Origin: Anaeramoeba flamelloides
Lineage: Eukaryota > Metamonada > Anaeramoebidae
Direction of reading: 5' to 3'
DNA length: 64,000 nucleotides
NCBI GenBank assembly: GCA_027625915.1
Contig: JANTQA010000012.1
Location: forward strand, 11,060,501-11,124,500
Below the pieces are notes generated by a model. It saw only the letters and a program-made list of their open reading frames with translations. It made no database searches and had not been told where the DNA came from. The position numbers and the translations under genes were made by a program. Of the stretch, positions 23,480 through 34,729 are shown one piece after another. Position 1 is the stretch's first letter. Every line of letters begins with the position of its first letter.

Positions 23480-23968
23480 ACACAAGTGTAAATAAGGACT
23501 GTTATAAAAAATAGAGTTTTTACAATTTTAGAGATAAATAAAGAATTCCATTCATTTATCCAAATTTTGGTAATAGTAAACAAAATAGATGTTTTGATTT
23601 TTAATCTCAAAGGGATTTTAAATAAAAAATCATTTGGCAAATACCAACACTTTGTTTGAAAAAATTTTTTTTTTACAGTCAGTTTCACTTTTAAGGCACA
23701 AACTTTCAACGAAATTTAAAGACACAAAAAAAATCTCAAATTAAGGCACAAAATTTGGAATTTTAATTTTTACAATTTATTTTACTAGAAGCTGAATTTT
23801 GTGCTTTAATTTGGGATTTTTTTTGTGCATTAAATTCCGTAGCAAGTTTGTGCCTTAAAAGTGGAACTGACTGTATTACCAAAATTTGGATAAATGAATG
23901 GAATTCTTTATTTATCTCTAAAATTGTAAAAACTCTATTTTTTACAACATTCATATTTACTCTTGTGA
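23480..23968. repeat. Near-perfect inverted repeat with a MITE in its loop
   Basis: The left arm (about 23482-23573, containing AATAGAGTTTTTACAATTTT and TCCATTCATTTATCCAAA) returns almost unchanged in inverted orientation at 23875-23966. About 75 bp match with at most one or two changes. The loop holds the MITE at 23676-23873, whose right TA abuts the right arm. This may be a foldback transposon with the MITE inserted into its centre. Confidence 0.8.
23676..23873. mobile_element. MITE of the CAGTCAGTT(C/T)CAC family, copy 3 (well preserved)
   Basis: 198 bp with ends CAGTCAGTTTCACTTTTAAG and CTTAAAAGTGGAACTGACTG, flanked by TA on both sides (23674-23675, 23874-23875). The arms run about 80 bp (GGCACAAACTTTCAACGAAA and so on) around an A/T loop. 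The TA target and CAGT end are typical of Tc1/mariner-derived MITEs. Confidence 0.85.
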
Positions 23969-24757
23969 AGAAAGATTATTGAATTAAAAAAAGATAATCA
24001 ACTCGATTTTTTTTCCAATTAAACATTCAAATAAAAGTAAAATTGTCCAAATGAAAGAATTTATTTTTCAAAAAAATAATCAAAGAAAGTTATTAACAAA
24101 TTAAAATAACAGTTAAAATCGAAAACATAGAAATTTAATTGTTTGAAATTTGATACTTAATTCAAAAAAAGTGAATTTTGAGTTTTGATATTGATTGAAA
24201 AAAAAATAATAAATTTTTGTTTTTTAAAAAGATAAAATCAAAAAGATAAGAGAAACAATCTAGTGTGATCTCAAATATTGAAAAAGTTCCTTTTCCAAAA
24301 TCTTATAAGAACTTGTTACACGAAAGTTTCTTCTTTGGAATACTAGCAAAATGTTATCTAAAGCATATAAGAATATTTGTAAAAATAAATGGTAATTAAT
24401 TTTTGCTTGATTTTGCTTTTCTTATTTTAAACAAAGAACTTTTCAAGAAAATAGATTGTAATTTTTTTTATCTCTATTTTTTTATCTATTCTTAATTTTT
24501 GATTTTTCTTTCTTGACGAACTTTGAACCTACACATTTATTTCAGAATTGAAAATAGATAATCAGATACATTTTATCACATTTCAATTTCAAATACCAGT
24601 AAGAATAAAAATGTTTTATTGGTATTTTGAATATTTTCTTTAAACACAAAACCATTTTACAATTTCATATTAATGACTCTTATTAAAAGTATTTCACATT
24701 CTTGGATTTTTGTCTTAATTTTTGAAAAAGAAAAAAATTAGAGTATTGGAAAAAATA
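23969..24757. other. AT-rich stretch without gene
   Basis: No recognisable frame. A segment near 24270-24330 (AATCTTATAAGAACTTGTTA) has an inverted partial counterpart near 33230-33290, suggesting an old dispersed repeat. Confidence 0.45.
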
Positions 24758-26047
24758 CCGTACATGAAAATAATCCCTGAAAAGATTTTTCATTGTGAAT
24801 ATTAGGAAAATTCTTGTGTAATTGACAAAATAATTTCTTTTTTTTTAATGAATCATACTTTTTGGTCTTGAAATATTTGACTTGAAACAAAATAATTTTG
24901 AAAGAATTGATAGATTTATCAATAAATCAGTCACAAATTTCTTACAAATTAATATCCATTCACCTCGATTAATTTATAAAACTGAAGCAAAAATTGATCT
25001 CGCTAGATTAAAAGTATACCGAAGAAAATATAAATTGAAAGAAAAATTAGATTTCTTAAATTTAAAAAAATTAAAAAACAATACTAAATTTTCGAAAATT
25101 GGAAAATGAAAATATTAATTGGCACACTAAGGGATTAAAATTATTAGATTTAGAATTAAAAGTTTTTCGATTAACCGAATTGGAAAATTCACCTAGTTGG
25201 AAAGTTCAACAATATATAAAAATTATAAAACAACAAAATTGCAATTTCAAACAACAAAAATATTTAAACTGGAAAGCTTCAAAAACAATTCTAAAATTTC
25301 GAAATTTTACTAATTGTTTAAATAGGTACTCTTATGTAACAAGTAAAAATAAAAATAAAAATTGTGATTTATGTAAAGAAAAGTTAAATATTGATATCAT
25401 TGAAGATTTCGATCATTTTTTATGGGACTGTCCGGCCTATAAAATAAATCGAAAAATCTGGATATCTGAATTTTTTGGAAAAAAATAAAAAAATTAATAA
25501 TATCGGAGATATTATTAATAAAAAGAATTCATCATATATATTATCATTAGTAAGTGATAATAAAATTTGTGATTCTTTAACAAAATTTCTAAAAAAAAGT
25601 TTAGAAATTAGGGCACACAGGAGAAAAGCAATGTTCTCTCTTCAAAAATAAAAAAAAAAAAAAATGAATCATACTTTTTAAGTGATAACTTTGGACTAAT
25701 TAGAATGATAATTAATGAAACTACCCTTTTTCAAAACAATATTCAATCAATCTCAAATAAGAATAAAAAATATATTTTTCCAAACTCTTATCAAACGAAT
25801 ACTCAATAAAACTCTCTTTTTGTTTGCAAAAAGAATTCGATTTACTTATACGATCAAACAATTACTTGAGCATTCTATAGACACCCTACTTTAATGAACT
25901 TTAGGTAGGTTTATTACTGAGTTCAAAAAAAAATTAGAAAAGTTATCAAAAGGATTTGATTTTAATAAAAGAAATTATTCAGCAATTCCATAACATTCTC
26001 AAATTTTAACAAATCAAAAACCTTTCAGGTATTATTTTCATGACCAG
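24758..26047. mobile_element. Inverted-repeat element (ATGAAAATAATCCCTGAAAAG ends), copy 1, split by a LINE
   Basis: The left end ACATGAAAATAATCCCTGAA is mirrored by the right end (reverse complement TCATGAAAATAATACCTGAA), with TA next to both. Read in reverse, the right half matches 40356-40700 over more than 250 bp, including CCTACCTAAAGTTCATTAAA. Removing the LINE at 24864-25662 leaves an element of about 475 bp, the size of the copy at 58363-58836. Confidence 0.7.
24847..25679 (+). mobile_element. 5'-truncated LINE with 17-bp target duplication and A tail
   Basis: AATGAATCATACTTTTT occurs at 24847-24863 and again at 25663-25679, directly after an A-run, so the insertion body is 24864-25662. 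Frames at 24882-25109 and 25099-25488 encode the C-terminal part of the same LINE family as 14772-16550: SWKVQQYIKII, TILKFRNFTNCLNRYSYV, CDLC and DHFLWDCPAY. Near the end FLKKSLEIRAHRRKA resembles FLKGNLSIRATRV of the first copy. Two frame changes are visible. No reverse transcriptase remains. The perfect target duplication implies a young insertion. Confidence 0.92.
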
Positions 26048-26886
26048 TATTTTTTTCATTATTACTGATAAATTCAAATACAGATCTGAAAATTTTCACT
26101 TCATTTTCAATTTTACATATTTTTATACACAATCTTTGAAGAAAGCATTTTATTCTTTTCAATGTTATAAAAAACTTTGTAAAATTGGTTGTGCTTCAAA
26201 AGGTTCTTTTTTTTAAGTTGTTTTAAAAGTTGAGAAATGAGATACATATTGGGAAAATGAACTAAAAATTTTATTAAATATATTTGAATTTATCAGTAAT
26301 CTTTTTTTCTTTTATTTTTGGAGGAGATTATCTTATATTTTGGCATTTTTTTCAGTTAAAAAATATAAAATTCATCTAAAAACCATCAAAATAAATAATT
26401 ACCGATTTCCAAAACTTTAAAAAGATTGTTTGAAGACAAAAAAAAATATCTCCAACAATCTCCAAAAATAACAATTTGAGAAAGTATTTTATTGAAAAAA
26501 ATAAAAATTTTTGAAATCAATTATAACAAGGTAAAATCTTTAATTGATTTATTCTATCGATTCTTTTTATGTGAATTTATAAAAATCAAAAATAATTTAA
26601 AAATTAAAAAAGAAAAAGAAAAAGAACATATAAAAATTAATTCAATTCACGATTTGTGGTATTATTGATGTTTTCATTTATTCCTTTTTGAGGAAGAGTC
26701 ATTAAAAAAAAAAAAAAACAACTCTCGGTATTCTCAATTGTTAACACTGAGATCAGAAATTGTCTTGAATAGTGAAACGTTTTTAAAATCAATTAGTGAT
26801 CAAAATCAAGTGATTTCAAATTAAAATTTTTCTCTTGATTATTTCATTTTTTTTTTTTAGATAAAATATTGTTTAATTTGAGGATT
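26048..26886. other. Upstream region of the countin-like gene
   Basis: AT-rich. Near 26085-26150 a segment with GAAAATTTTCACTTCATTTTC matches the palindromic repeat at 62978-63141. Just upstream of the start, a T-run followed by TTTTTTTTTTTAG at about 26860 looks like a splice acceptor, so a 5'-UTR intron is possible. Confidence 0.45.
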
Positions 26887-27736
26887 ATGAAAAAACAATT
26901 AATTGTTATTGCTTTTATTGCACTTATTGTTGGCGCACAATGTGGCGAATTGAGTGTTTCCAAGAAAAATCGATGGTGCTCTCCATGTTGTACCTTCATG
27001 TCAGAATCACTCAATACTTTATTAAATATCATCCTTAATGGTGGTGTTGTTGGTGGGTGTGGTGATCTCTGTAGTCGTATTCCAGGATCTAAAACAGTCC
27101 AAGAACTCTGTTTTATTGTAAGTGAATTTCCCTGGATGCATAACTTTTAAGTTTAATTTGGATTTTCTTGAAAGTTAACTTTGTTGTTTGACAACCACAA
27201 TTGATCAACTATTTTTTCCGAAATTCATTGCATGTTATCTTTTTTTTATTTTTTATTTTATACCATAATCCTTGTAGTTATGTGATCTTGTTGGTTTTGA
27301 GATTTTTGTACACTTGGTTGAAAAAGCTGATCTTGATCCAATCTGGATGTGTGAAAAAGTTACAGTATGCAGCCATGCTATGGGAAACGGAAAACTTCTT
27401 AGCGTCAAAATTATTCCAGAATCAGGTCCAGTAGGTACCAAATTTGAAATAGAAGTTGTTTTCCAAATTGATACCAAAATTGGAACAGGTGAACTTGATG
27501 TTGCAGTCTTTGGTGGTGCTAACATGCCCATTGGTGATGGCGAACTCCTTGTCGATCTTGAACCAAATGAATATGGCTTAAAATTCACTTTCACAACACA
27601 AGAATCAGAGAAAACACCATGGTTACCCGGTAAATACGAAGTTGCACTGTCCCTTTGTGATGGTGAATGTGGTAGCAAACATGAATGGTCCAAAACTCTC
27701 AGCAAAAAGAAATCATACTTTAACATCTCTAAATAA
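26887..27736 (+). CDS. Countin-like secreted saposin-domain protein, 229 aa, two exons
   Basis: Exons 26887-27117 and 27278-27736 join in phase 0 across a 160-nt GT-AG intron. The N-terminus is a signal peptide (MKKQLIVIAFIALIVGAQC). Residues about 29-115 form a saposin-B-type domain with paired cysteines (WCSPCC, GGCGDLC, ELC, LCDLVG, MCEKVTVC). The rest is a beta-rich domain (GTKFEIEV, PIGDGELLV, WLPGKYEVALSLCDGECGS). The pattern SLNTLLNIILNGGVVGGCGD then VEKADLDPIWMCE is that of countin-family proteins, known in Dictyostelium as secreted group-size regulators. Secretion is well supported; a cell-counting role here is only analogy. The ATG at 26887 was chosen over an upstream non-ATG extension because it opens the signal peptide. 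Confidence 0.88.
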
Positions 27737-28559
27737 ATCTGTGGCCATATATCCTCTTAACTTTAAAGTTTTTTTCCTTTACAAAATTTCTTTTTAATCT
27801 TTTTTTTGATCTCTCTACTATTTAATGTTTTGGGCTAATTTTGATCATCTCTTTTATTTTTTTTTGACTTTACTTGACTTCAGAAATACTGTTTAGTTCT
27901 CTTCTGTTAATATATTTGGGATTTTTTGTACAAAAATAATTATTTCCTTTTCTCAATTTTTTTTTTTTAAATTAACTTATTTAACCGTTTTTTACATTTT
28001 CATACTTGGGTATTTCGAAAAAAATTCTTGACAAGAGTCCTTTACTCTCAAACCACAAACCCCTAAATTGATAAATTACCTGAAATATCAATTTTTTGAT
28101 CAATAAAAACATTTGTAAGAAGTCGAAATTATTTTCATTTCAAAGACATTCATCCAAATTGCCGAGCAAATAACAAATTCAAAACAGAAAAAATTTCAAA
28201 AACACTTTTAATCCCATTTTTATAATCGATTGAAAATACTGTTGTTTTCCAATTAATAAATGAAAATAAGTATTTCAATTTCTAAAATGAATATTATTCA
28301 TTTTAACTGTTACAATCAAATACTAGAGTAAAAATTTTGTTTAAGTTATTTAAGGATTTTTAATTAATTGTCTTAAAACATCATTTCGAAAAGTTGATGT
28401 AAAGATCTTTGGATTTTCTTCAACTAATAAACTATTATAATATTTTGGAATGTGAACTAAAAATTATCATTTTTTAATTGGAAAAGAAGAGTAATGCGAA
28501 ATCAAAATAAACAAGTGAAAATTGTTATTACAATTTTTTTGGAAATTATTTTATCTTGT
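27737..28559. other. Downstream flank of the countin-like gene
   Basis: AT-rich with T-rich 3'-flanking DNA just after the stop. No frame or repeat of note beyond A/T runs. Confidence 0.5.
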
Positions 28560-29883
28560 GGGGTTAGCGTATACCAAGGAAAAGTCTAAGATTAAAGTAT
28601 GATGTTATTGTTGGAAAATAAAATTAGTGATACATGGTTCAAATGCCTCTAAAAAATGGATTAGTAAAGTAGAAATATAAAGATCTCATGAGATCAAAAA
28701 AGATCTATGAATTGGTAAAAAACCCTAAAAATTTCAGAATAAAATATGCGCTTGGCCACAAATTTATAGGTTGAATTGTCATATCCAGGCTTCATCGTTG
28801 CAAAATATATTTCTTAAATTTGTGTTGAAATGTATATTAGTTGCTAAAAAATTCAATTTTTTTAAAAAATTAAATGATTTACAAATAGATTTTGTTTACC
28901 GATTATTTTCACATATATTGGAAATAAATGTCCTTAATAAAATTAAGCACTATTTTTTTCTAATTAATATTTTTTGAAATCTAAGTTTCATACTTAGTTC
29001 AATTAACCACTGGGATAATTTTTTTTAGAATAAAAACACTCTCAACTTTTGAATATCAAAATATTTTTTGAAATTACTGTGCACTTTTTTATTTTTTTTT
29101 TGAAAAATTGGGGTTGAGAAAAGTTTGAAATCAAATAATAATTTAATATATTAAATTAGAATGGTTTTCCAGAAAGTTTATCCTTTTAGTTTAACTTTAT
29201 TTTAATTTTACCATTGAAAACTAAAAAAAAAACATTTGAAGACCAAATTAGACCCTTTTGTGAAAAGAAAATTCCCATAATTTATAATTTGTTTTAGTAA
29301 ATGAGTTAAAACAGGATACTGAATCTAAAAATATACATAATTTCAAGTGTGAATTCAATGATTTTGGCAAAAAATGTTTTCAAGAAAAAGTTAAATTGTA
29401 ACTTTATTTATTTTTATTTTTTCATTTAGTTTTTTTAATTGTATTAATGGAAAGTATAGGATCAGTTTTTCTATTTTTAGTGTTTTTTGGTTCGTAGGGA
29501 CATATTGATGTTACAATTAACTTTATAAAAAGGAAACAAAATGATTAATCTTTGGCCTTTTATGTTGATGATTATTGAGTAAATCTTTGGATTTAAAAAA
29601 TTATAAAAATAGTTACTTTTGGAAGTTCTAAATCTGAATTATTAAATCATGAAATACTATTATTTTGAGTTTTTATTTTTTGAATTGGAAAAGTTAATTA
29701 AAAAAAAAAAAAATCCAAAATAACAATTTTTAATTGTAGTCATTTGTAAAAAAGTTAATAATTTATAATTATAAGATTTAGAATAGATTTTTTAGAGCTA
29801 TTTGAGCTATGGCGCACTAATATCATTTATACCAAATTACAATATAATTTGATTATTGAGAAATTTATGTTGAAGTAATCTTT
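28560..29883 (-). mobile_element. TTAA-type foldback element, copy 3, decayed and enlarged
   Basis: GGGTTAGCGTATACCAAGGA at the left matches the ends of the elements at 2190 and 33720. Near the right, GAGCTATGGCGCACTAATA and TTACAATATAATTTGATTAT match the opposite arm, ending in a worn TAATC. The element is about 580 bp longer than the other two, with foreign-looking AT-rich DNA around 28990-29500. Confidence 0.65.
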
Positions 29884-30039
29884 TTACTTTAATTAAATGA
29901 TTTTTTAGGTTAAATTTTAAAAAAAATTTAAAAAAATGGTTTCTATTTATAATATTCGTTATCAAGACGAGAAGAAGGGTTTTAAGAGTAGAATTATATG
30001 ATTTGAGAAAATGCAAATTTAACTTCAATTTTTTTTTTT

Positions 30040-31740
30040 TTTTTCTGACATTTCAGGATCAAGAGCATGATAAATAGATATATATATACCCATTTTACAG
30101 AAATGAATATAAATTCCCAAGTAACAATTAACCATTTTAATTGGGCTATTGATTAAATATTTTAAATTAAACAATTTTTACCCTTTGGTGAATGTAGAAA
30201 TCAAAAAAATCCTAAATCTTGAAATAATTAATAGAGAAATTGGATTGGAATTATTCCAAAGATAAATGATAGATTTATAAGGCCAACAATATTTTAATAC
30301 TTAATTTCGTTTTACATTTGTAAAATAAACTTTTATTTTCTTTAGATCTTTTCACGAAGGAATAGTAAACTCAAAAAAATCTTTAGATTAATTTTATAGC
30401 AAATTCAAAAAAAAAATTACAACATCTTGAAATTGAAAAAACATTGAAAATCTGATTACTACAAGACAAATATACTTTGAAAGTTCTTTCCCGACAATAA
30501 ATTTCCCTTTTTAAAATCAAATTTGAAACCCCTACTAAATTGAAGATTGATCGGCTAAGTGCCAGTATGTGGATATGTTTTACCTAACATAATCTAACCT
30601 TTTTTTCCATTTTCAAAGATTGTAAATCTGAATTAATTTGATAAATTTTAGATGTAAATTAAGTTTACTTATACCATAATTAGTTTTATCTAATAATTTA
30701 TTCTGAATATAATGTAAATATAAAAATAATCAAATATCTTTCTAAAATCTAAAAAATAATCAAATATTTTGATTGAAAAAATATTTAGCATATTAAATTG
30801 TAACATCTAAATGAAATTTATTGTTTTTAATTGATTTTGTCTATTAATTTTGAATATTTGGGATTTTTTTGATTTCTACATCCACCAAAGTGTAAAAATT
30901 GATAGATTTAGAATATAGTGATAAATTTCCCGATTATAACTATTAATTATAGCTCGGTTTTTTTATAAACTATTTTTTAAAAAAAATTGACTCGCTTTAT
31001 AATGGTAATGCATTGTTTTTCTTTTTTTATTCCAGTATTCTTTTCAAAAAAATATTTTCCAAGTTTTCTCTCAGAATTATTTTAGCTAATTTTGCCAATT
31101 TTTATCTTTCTATTTCAAAATTGTGTTTTTGTTTTGTTTATCTTTTCTTTTTCTTTTTTTTTCTTTTTTTTTCTTTAATTTTATTAAATTTCTATTTTTC
31201 TGTTGTTTTTGGAATTTTCTTTGTCTCTTTTTTTTGTGAGACTTTTTTTTTTGTAAAATATCAATGTTGAAAAAAAAAGGTCTTAAAAAAGACTAATAAT
31301 CTCCAACAAAATTAAGGCTATATAATGTTTTTTAAAATAAATTTAATTCTTTGTAAAAAATCTTTTTTTTAACTTTTTTCTCAGCAAAGGTTCAGTAATA
31401 ATACATATCATAATGCTCATTTCAAAATTTGTTACTCGCTTTTTAAGCGTTTTGTTTTAATATTTTTTAATTTTTAAAATATCAGGTTTTAAAATATTTA
31501 AAATGATTTAAAATTAAATTACAAATCGTATTTAATTATTTGTTATTTGAAATGTTATGAAAATAGATATAGATATATATATATATATATATTCAATTTA
31601 TTATTTCAGGTGGGTAAAAATTTTTGAAAAGTGGTTATTTATCTGTAAAATTGGAATTATATTTGGAATTTTTAATAATATTATTAATTTTTTCAGAAAA
31701 ATGTAATTTTTGGTATTTTTTAAATTCAAGGTATTTTAAT
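30040..31740. repeat. Decayed relatives of the long-arm foldback (CAGTCAAATC family)
   Basis: Segments 30085-30250 (CCCATTTTACAG, AGAAATCAAAAAAATCCTAA) and 30830-30960 (GATTTTTTTGATTTCTACAT) are inverted relatives of the arms at 11936-12756. A third piece at 31610-31730 (CTGTAAAATTGGAATTATAT, TTTTTCAGAAAAATGTAA) matches the outer right arm. This is an old copy broken up by other DNA. Divergence is high and borders uncertain. Confidence 0.5.
31563..31593. repeat. AT dinucleotide microsatellite
   Basis: A run of TA/GATA units. Similar short AT tracts occur at about 8017-8041, 23334-23348 and 54640-54680. Confidence 0.8.
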
Positions 31741-31861
31741 TAAAGTCGTATCATTGTAAATACCCAATTACACCAAAGTAGAAATAAATAAGAGTAGTTT
31801 TGATTACTGTGTAATTTATTCACTTTGATAAATTAATAGAAAAGTTACAATAATTTACTTA

Positions 31862-32057
31862 CAGTCAGTTGCACTTTTGATACACGATTTTCAACGAAAT
31901 TTAAGGCACAAAAAAAAACCCAAATTTCAACACAAAATTCAAATTCTAATAAATAATTTGTGGAAAAAAAAAAATTCCTATAAATATGGTATAATTTTAG
32001 TTTTTCTTTTCCCTAAATTTTGTTGAAAGTTTGTGTCTTAAAAGTAGAACTGACTCT
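31862..32057. mobile_element. MITE of the CAGTCAGTT(C/T)CAC family, copy 4
   Basis: CAGTCAGTTGCACTTTTGAT at the left and AAAAGTAGAACTGACTC at the right, flanked by TA on both sides (31860-31861, 32058-32059). 196 bp with moderately diverged arms. Confidence 0.8.
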
Positions 32058-32771
32058 ATTCGAAAAAAAAATAATAATTGGGTAACTTTAAATCTTAGTG
32101 AATTTCTAAGTTCTTAGTAAGGAAATTGTTATTGTACATAACAAAAAAAAAAGCAAAAAAAATAAATAAAATAGCGTGTTTAAAAAAAAAAAAAATTGTC
32201 AGGGTGTACATATATTTGACAAATTTTGAATAGTACAGTTTATGTAAAACTGAATCATTAAAATCATTTTATTTAACCAAACACTCTGATTTTTTAATAA
32301 ATATAAAAGTGTGATAAATTATAATATAGTATATTTACATACTAATTTAAAAAATTAAATGATAAAAATGAAAAGATTGATCAAGAAATCCTAAAAAAAT
32401 CATTTATTTATTGATCTTATCTGTAAAATTTGATACAATTACTTCTTCTTTAATTGGTTTTATTTTCAATTCTTCATTTAAAAAAACTTGTGTTGGTAAA
32501 ATTTTTGTTTAATACCTTACTTTTTATTTCTAAAGAAGTTCCAAAATGAATTTAAATTCTTATTTTCGTATTATTGATCTAGTTCTAGTTATGATTCAGA
32601 AAATAAGTTCCTTTTTTTTTAAACTCTACTTCATAAAGAAATATTTACTTTAACATATTTGTTTGATTTGATAATAAATTATTTTTCTTTTAATTAAATC
32701 ACAAAATCAATCAGAATTATTATTTCATTTTTTCCTCAATTTTTCATTTTCTTAGAGTTGAATTTTTGGTA

Positions 32772-32968
32772 CAGTCAGTTTCACTTTTAAGGAACAAACT
32801 TTCAACGAAATTTAAGGTACAAAAAAATCTCAAATTAAGGCACAAAATTTGGAATTTTTTTTTTTACAATTTATTTTTACTAAAATTTGAATTTTGTACT
32901 TTAATTTGAGATTTTTTTTGTTCCTTAAATTTCGTTGAAAGTTTGTGCCTTAAAAGTGAAACTGACTG
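32772..32968. mobile_element. MITE of the CAGTCAGTT(C/T)CAC family, copy 5 (well preserved)
   Basis: 197 bp with ends CAGTCAGTTTCACTTTTAAG and CTTAAAAGTGAAACTGACTG, flanked by TA (32770-32771, 32969-32970). The arms are almost perfectly complementary, so this is probably a recent insertion. Confidence 0.87.
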
Positions 32969-33719
32969 TAGTTTTTTTTGATTTCGATAATACAGCCCTT
33001 TTATTTTAATCTTTGAAATGGTATCTTTTCTTTTGGCTTTGTTTGATAAAATTATTTGAAAAAGAATTTTGAAATCAAATTTGGCCACAAATTTTTTGTA
33101 AAATACTAATATATATTAAATAGGGTGAAAATTTCAAGTTTAAAAATTGTTTGGATTCATTGAAATTAAGAAGATAAAGAAAAATCATGAATCTTCGAAA
33201 ATAGGCTTTTATCAATTTTTTTTTTTTCATCCTTGATTTTTACAAGTTCTTATGGATGAGATATATTACTTGTTTAGTATTCTAAAAGACTTTTTTTTCA
33301 AAATTACACCTTTTTAGGTCTATTTTTTGGTTTACCATTTATTCTATGATTAATTTCCAGCATTCCATAAGCACATCTCGAGATCCAAAACCAAATTTAA
33401 TAAAACCAAAAATTTCATCAAAAAAAATGTTCAAAAAAATTGAAAAATTCAAGATTCAACTCAGGTTTAGTTTGGGTTCTTTTTCTTTTCACAATAGTAA
33501 ATGATCTTCAGATTTATAAAGTTTCAATATCTTATGACACTCAAAAAACCTTTTTTCAGTTTAGTTTTCGCCATTAAAATTTTTCAAAAATGGTAAAATG
33601 TACTTTCTTCCTTAATCTGGGGATAAATGAATGTAAGAGCCTTAATCTCAGATCAAATTGTAGTTTTTGTTTTGGATCCGAAAATTTCATTTGGAACTAA
33701 CATCCTTTAGGGATTAGCC
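32969..33719. other. AT-rich stretch without gene
   Basis: No recognisable frame. Mostly A/T runs between two elements. Confidence 0.5.
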
Positions 33720-34455
33720 TCTACCAAGGAGAAGCCTAGGATCAAACAATGTTTTTATTGGACCTAACTACATTAGTGGTACATGGTTCAAATATCTCTA
33801 AAAAATCGATTGCAAAATAGTAATATTTGTTGATCTCATCAATTAAAAATGATCTATGTATTAGTAAAAAACCCAGCAAATTCAGAATAAAATCTGCATC
33901 CCGCCATAAATTTAAAGATTGAATTATCAATATTCAGACTACAAAGTCATAAAATATCTTTCTTAAATTTATGGCGAAATGTAGATTAGTTACTAAAAAA
34001 TTCTTTTTTTTTTCAAAATTAGATAATTAACCAATAGAGTTTTTAAGTCAAATTATTTCTCAAATCATGGAAATATATTGATGCTATAATTAGACTTATC
34101 AAAAGCAAACAAAACTAATCAGTCTTTGTACTTTTATGTTGATGATTATTGAGTTAATCTTTGAAATGGAATAAATTATAAAATAGTTACTTTTGGAAGT
34201 TCTAAATCTAAATTATTAAATACCAGAATACTGTATTTTGGGTTTCTATTTTTAGATTTGGAAAAGGAATTAAAAAAAAATTTTTCAAAATGAAATTTTT
34301 TAATTGTGATCATTAGTAAAAAATGTAATAATTTATTGTGCAATAAGATTGATCTTAGATTTTTTAGAGCTATTCGAGCCATGGTGCACTAATACCATTT
34401 ACACCCAATTACAACATACTTTGATTATAGAGAAATCTAGGGTGACGCTAATCCC
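33720..34455 (-). mobile_element. TTAA-flanked foldback element, copy 2
   Basis: Highly similar to 2190-2934 but inverted. Ends are GGGATTAGCCTCTACCAAGG and GGTGACGCTAATCCC, with TTTA on the left (33716-33719) and TTAA on the right (34456-34459), the left side probably mutated from TTAA. The chance frames at 33742-33930 and 34176-34382 are the same as those in copy 1. Confidence 0.78.
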
Positions 34456-34729
34456 TTAAATTAATAAAAAAAAACAACAAAAAGAGTTTCTCAGTTTTAT
34501 TTTAATTCAAAGTATAAACAAAATTAAAGTACCAAAATCATGTTTGTGTTCAATTGGTATTAATTAAAGAATACTCCATAATAAAATCTGATTCAACTAA
34601 ACAAATTCCAAATGAAAAAAAAATTGAAACACATACCCCCACCAGCAAATATAATTAAAAAAAAAAAAGTTTTTTTTTTTTTGGCAGAAGAAAATTGTTT
34701 TGATTTATTTTGTGGTGAGGAAAGGTTTG

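Noticed and set aside
31013-31270. Hydrophobic Phe-rich frame resembling a membrane protein.
   Set aside because: It translates a T-run-rich region with no conserved motif, and low-complexity bias explains its openness.
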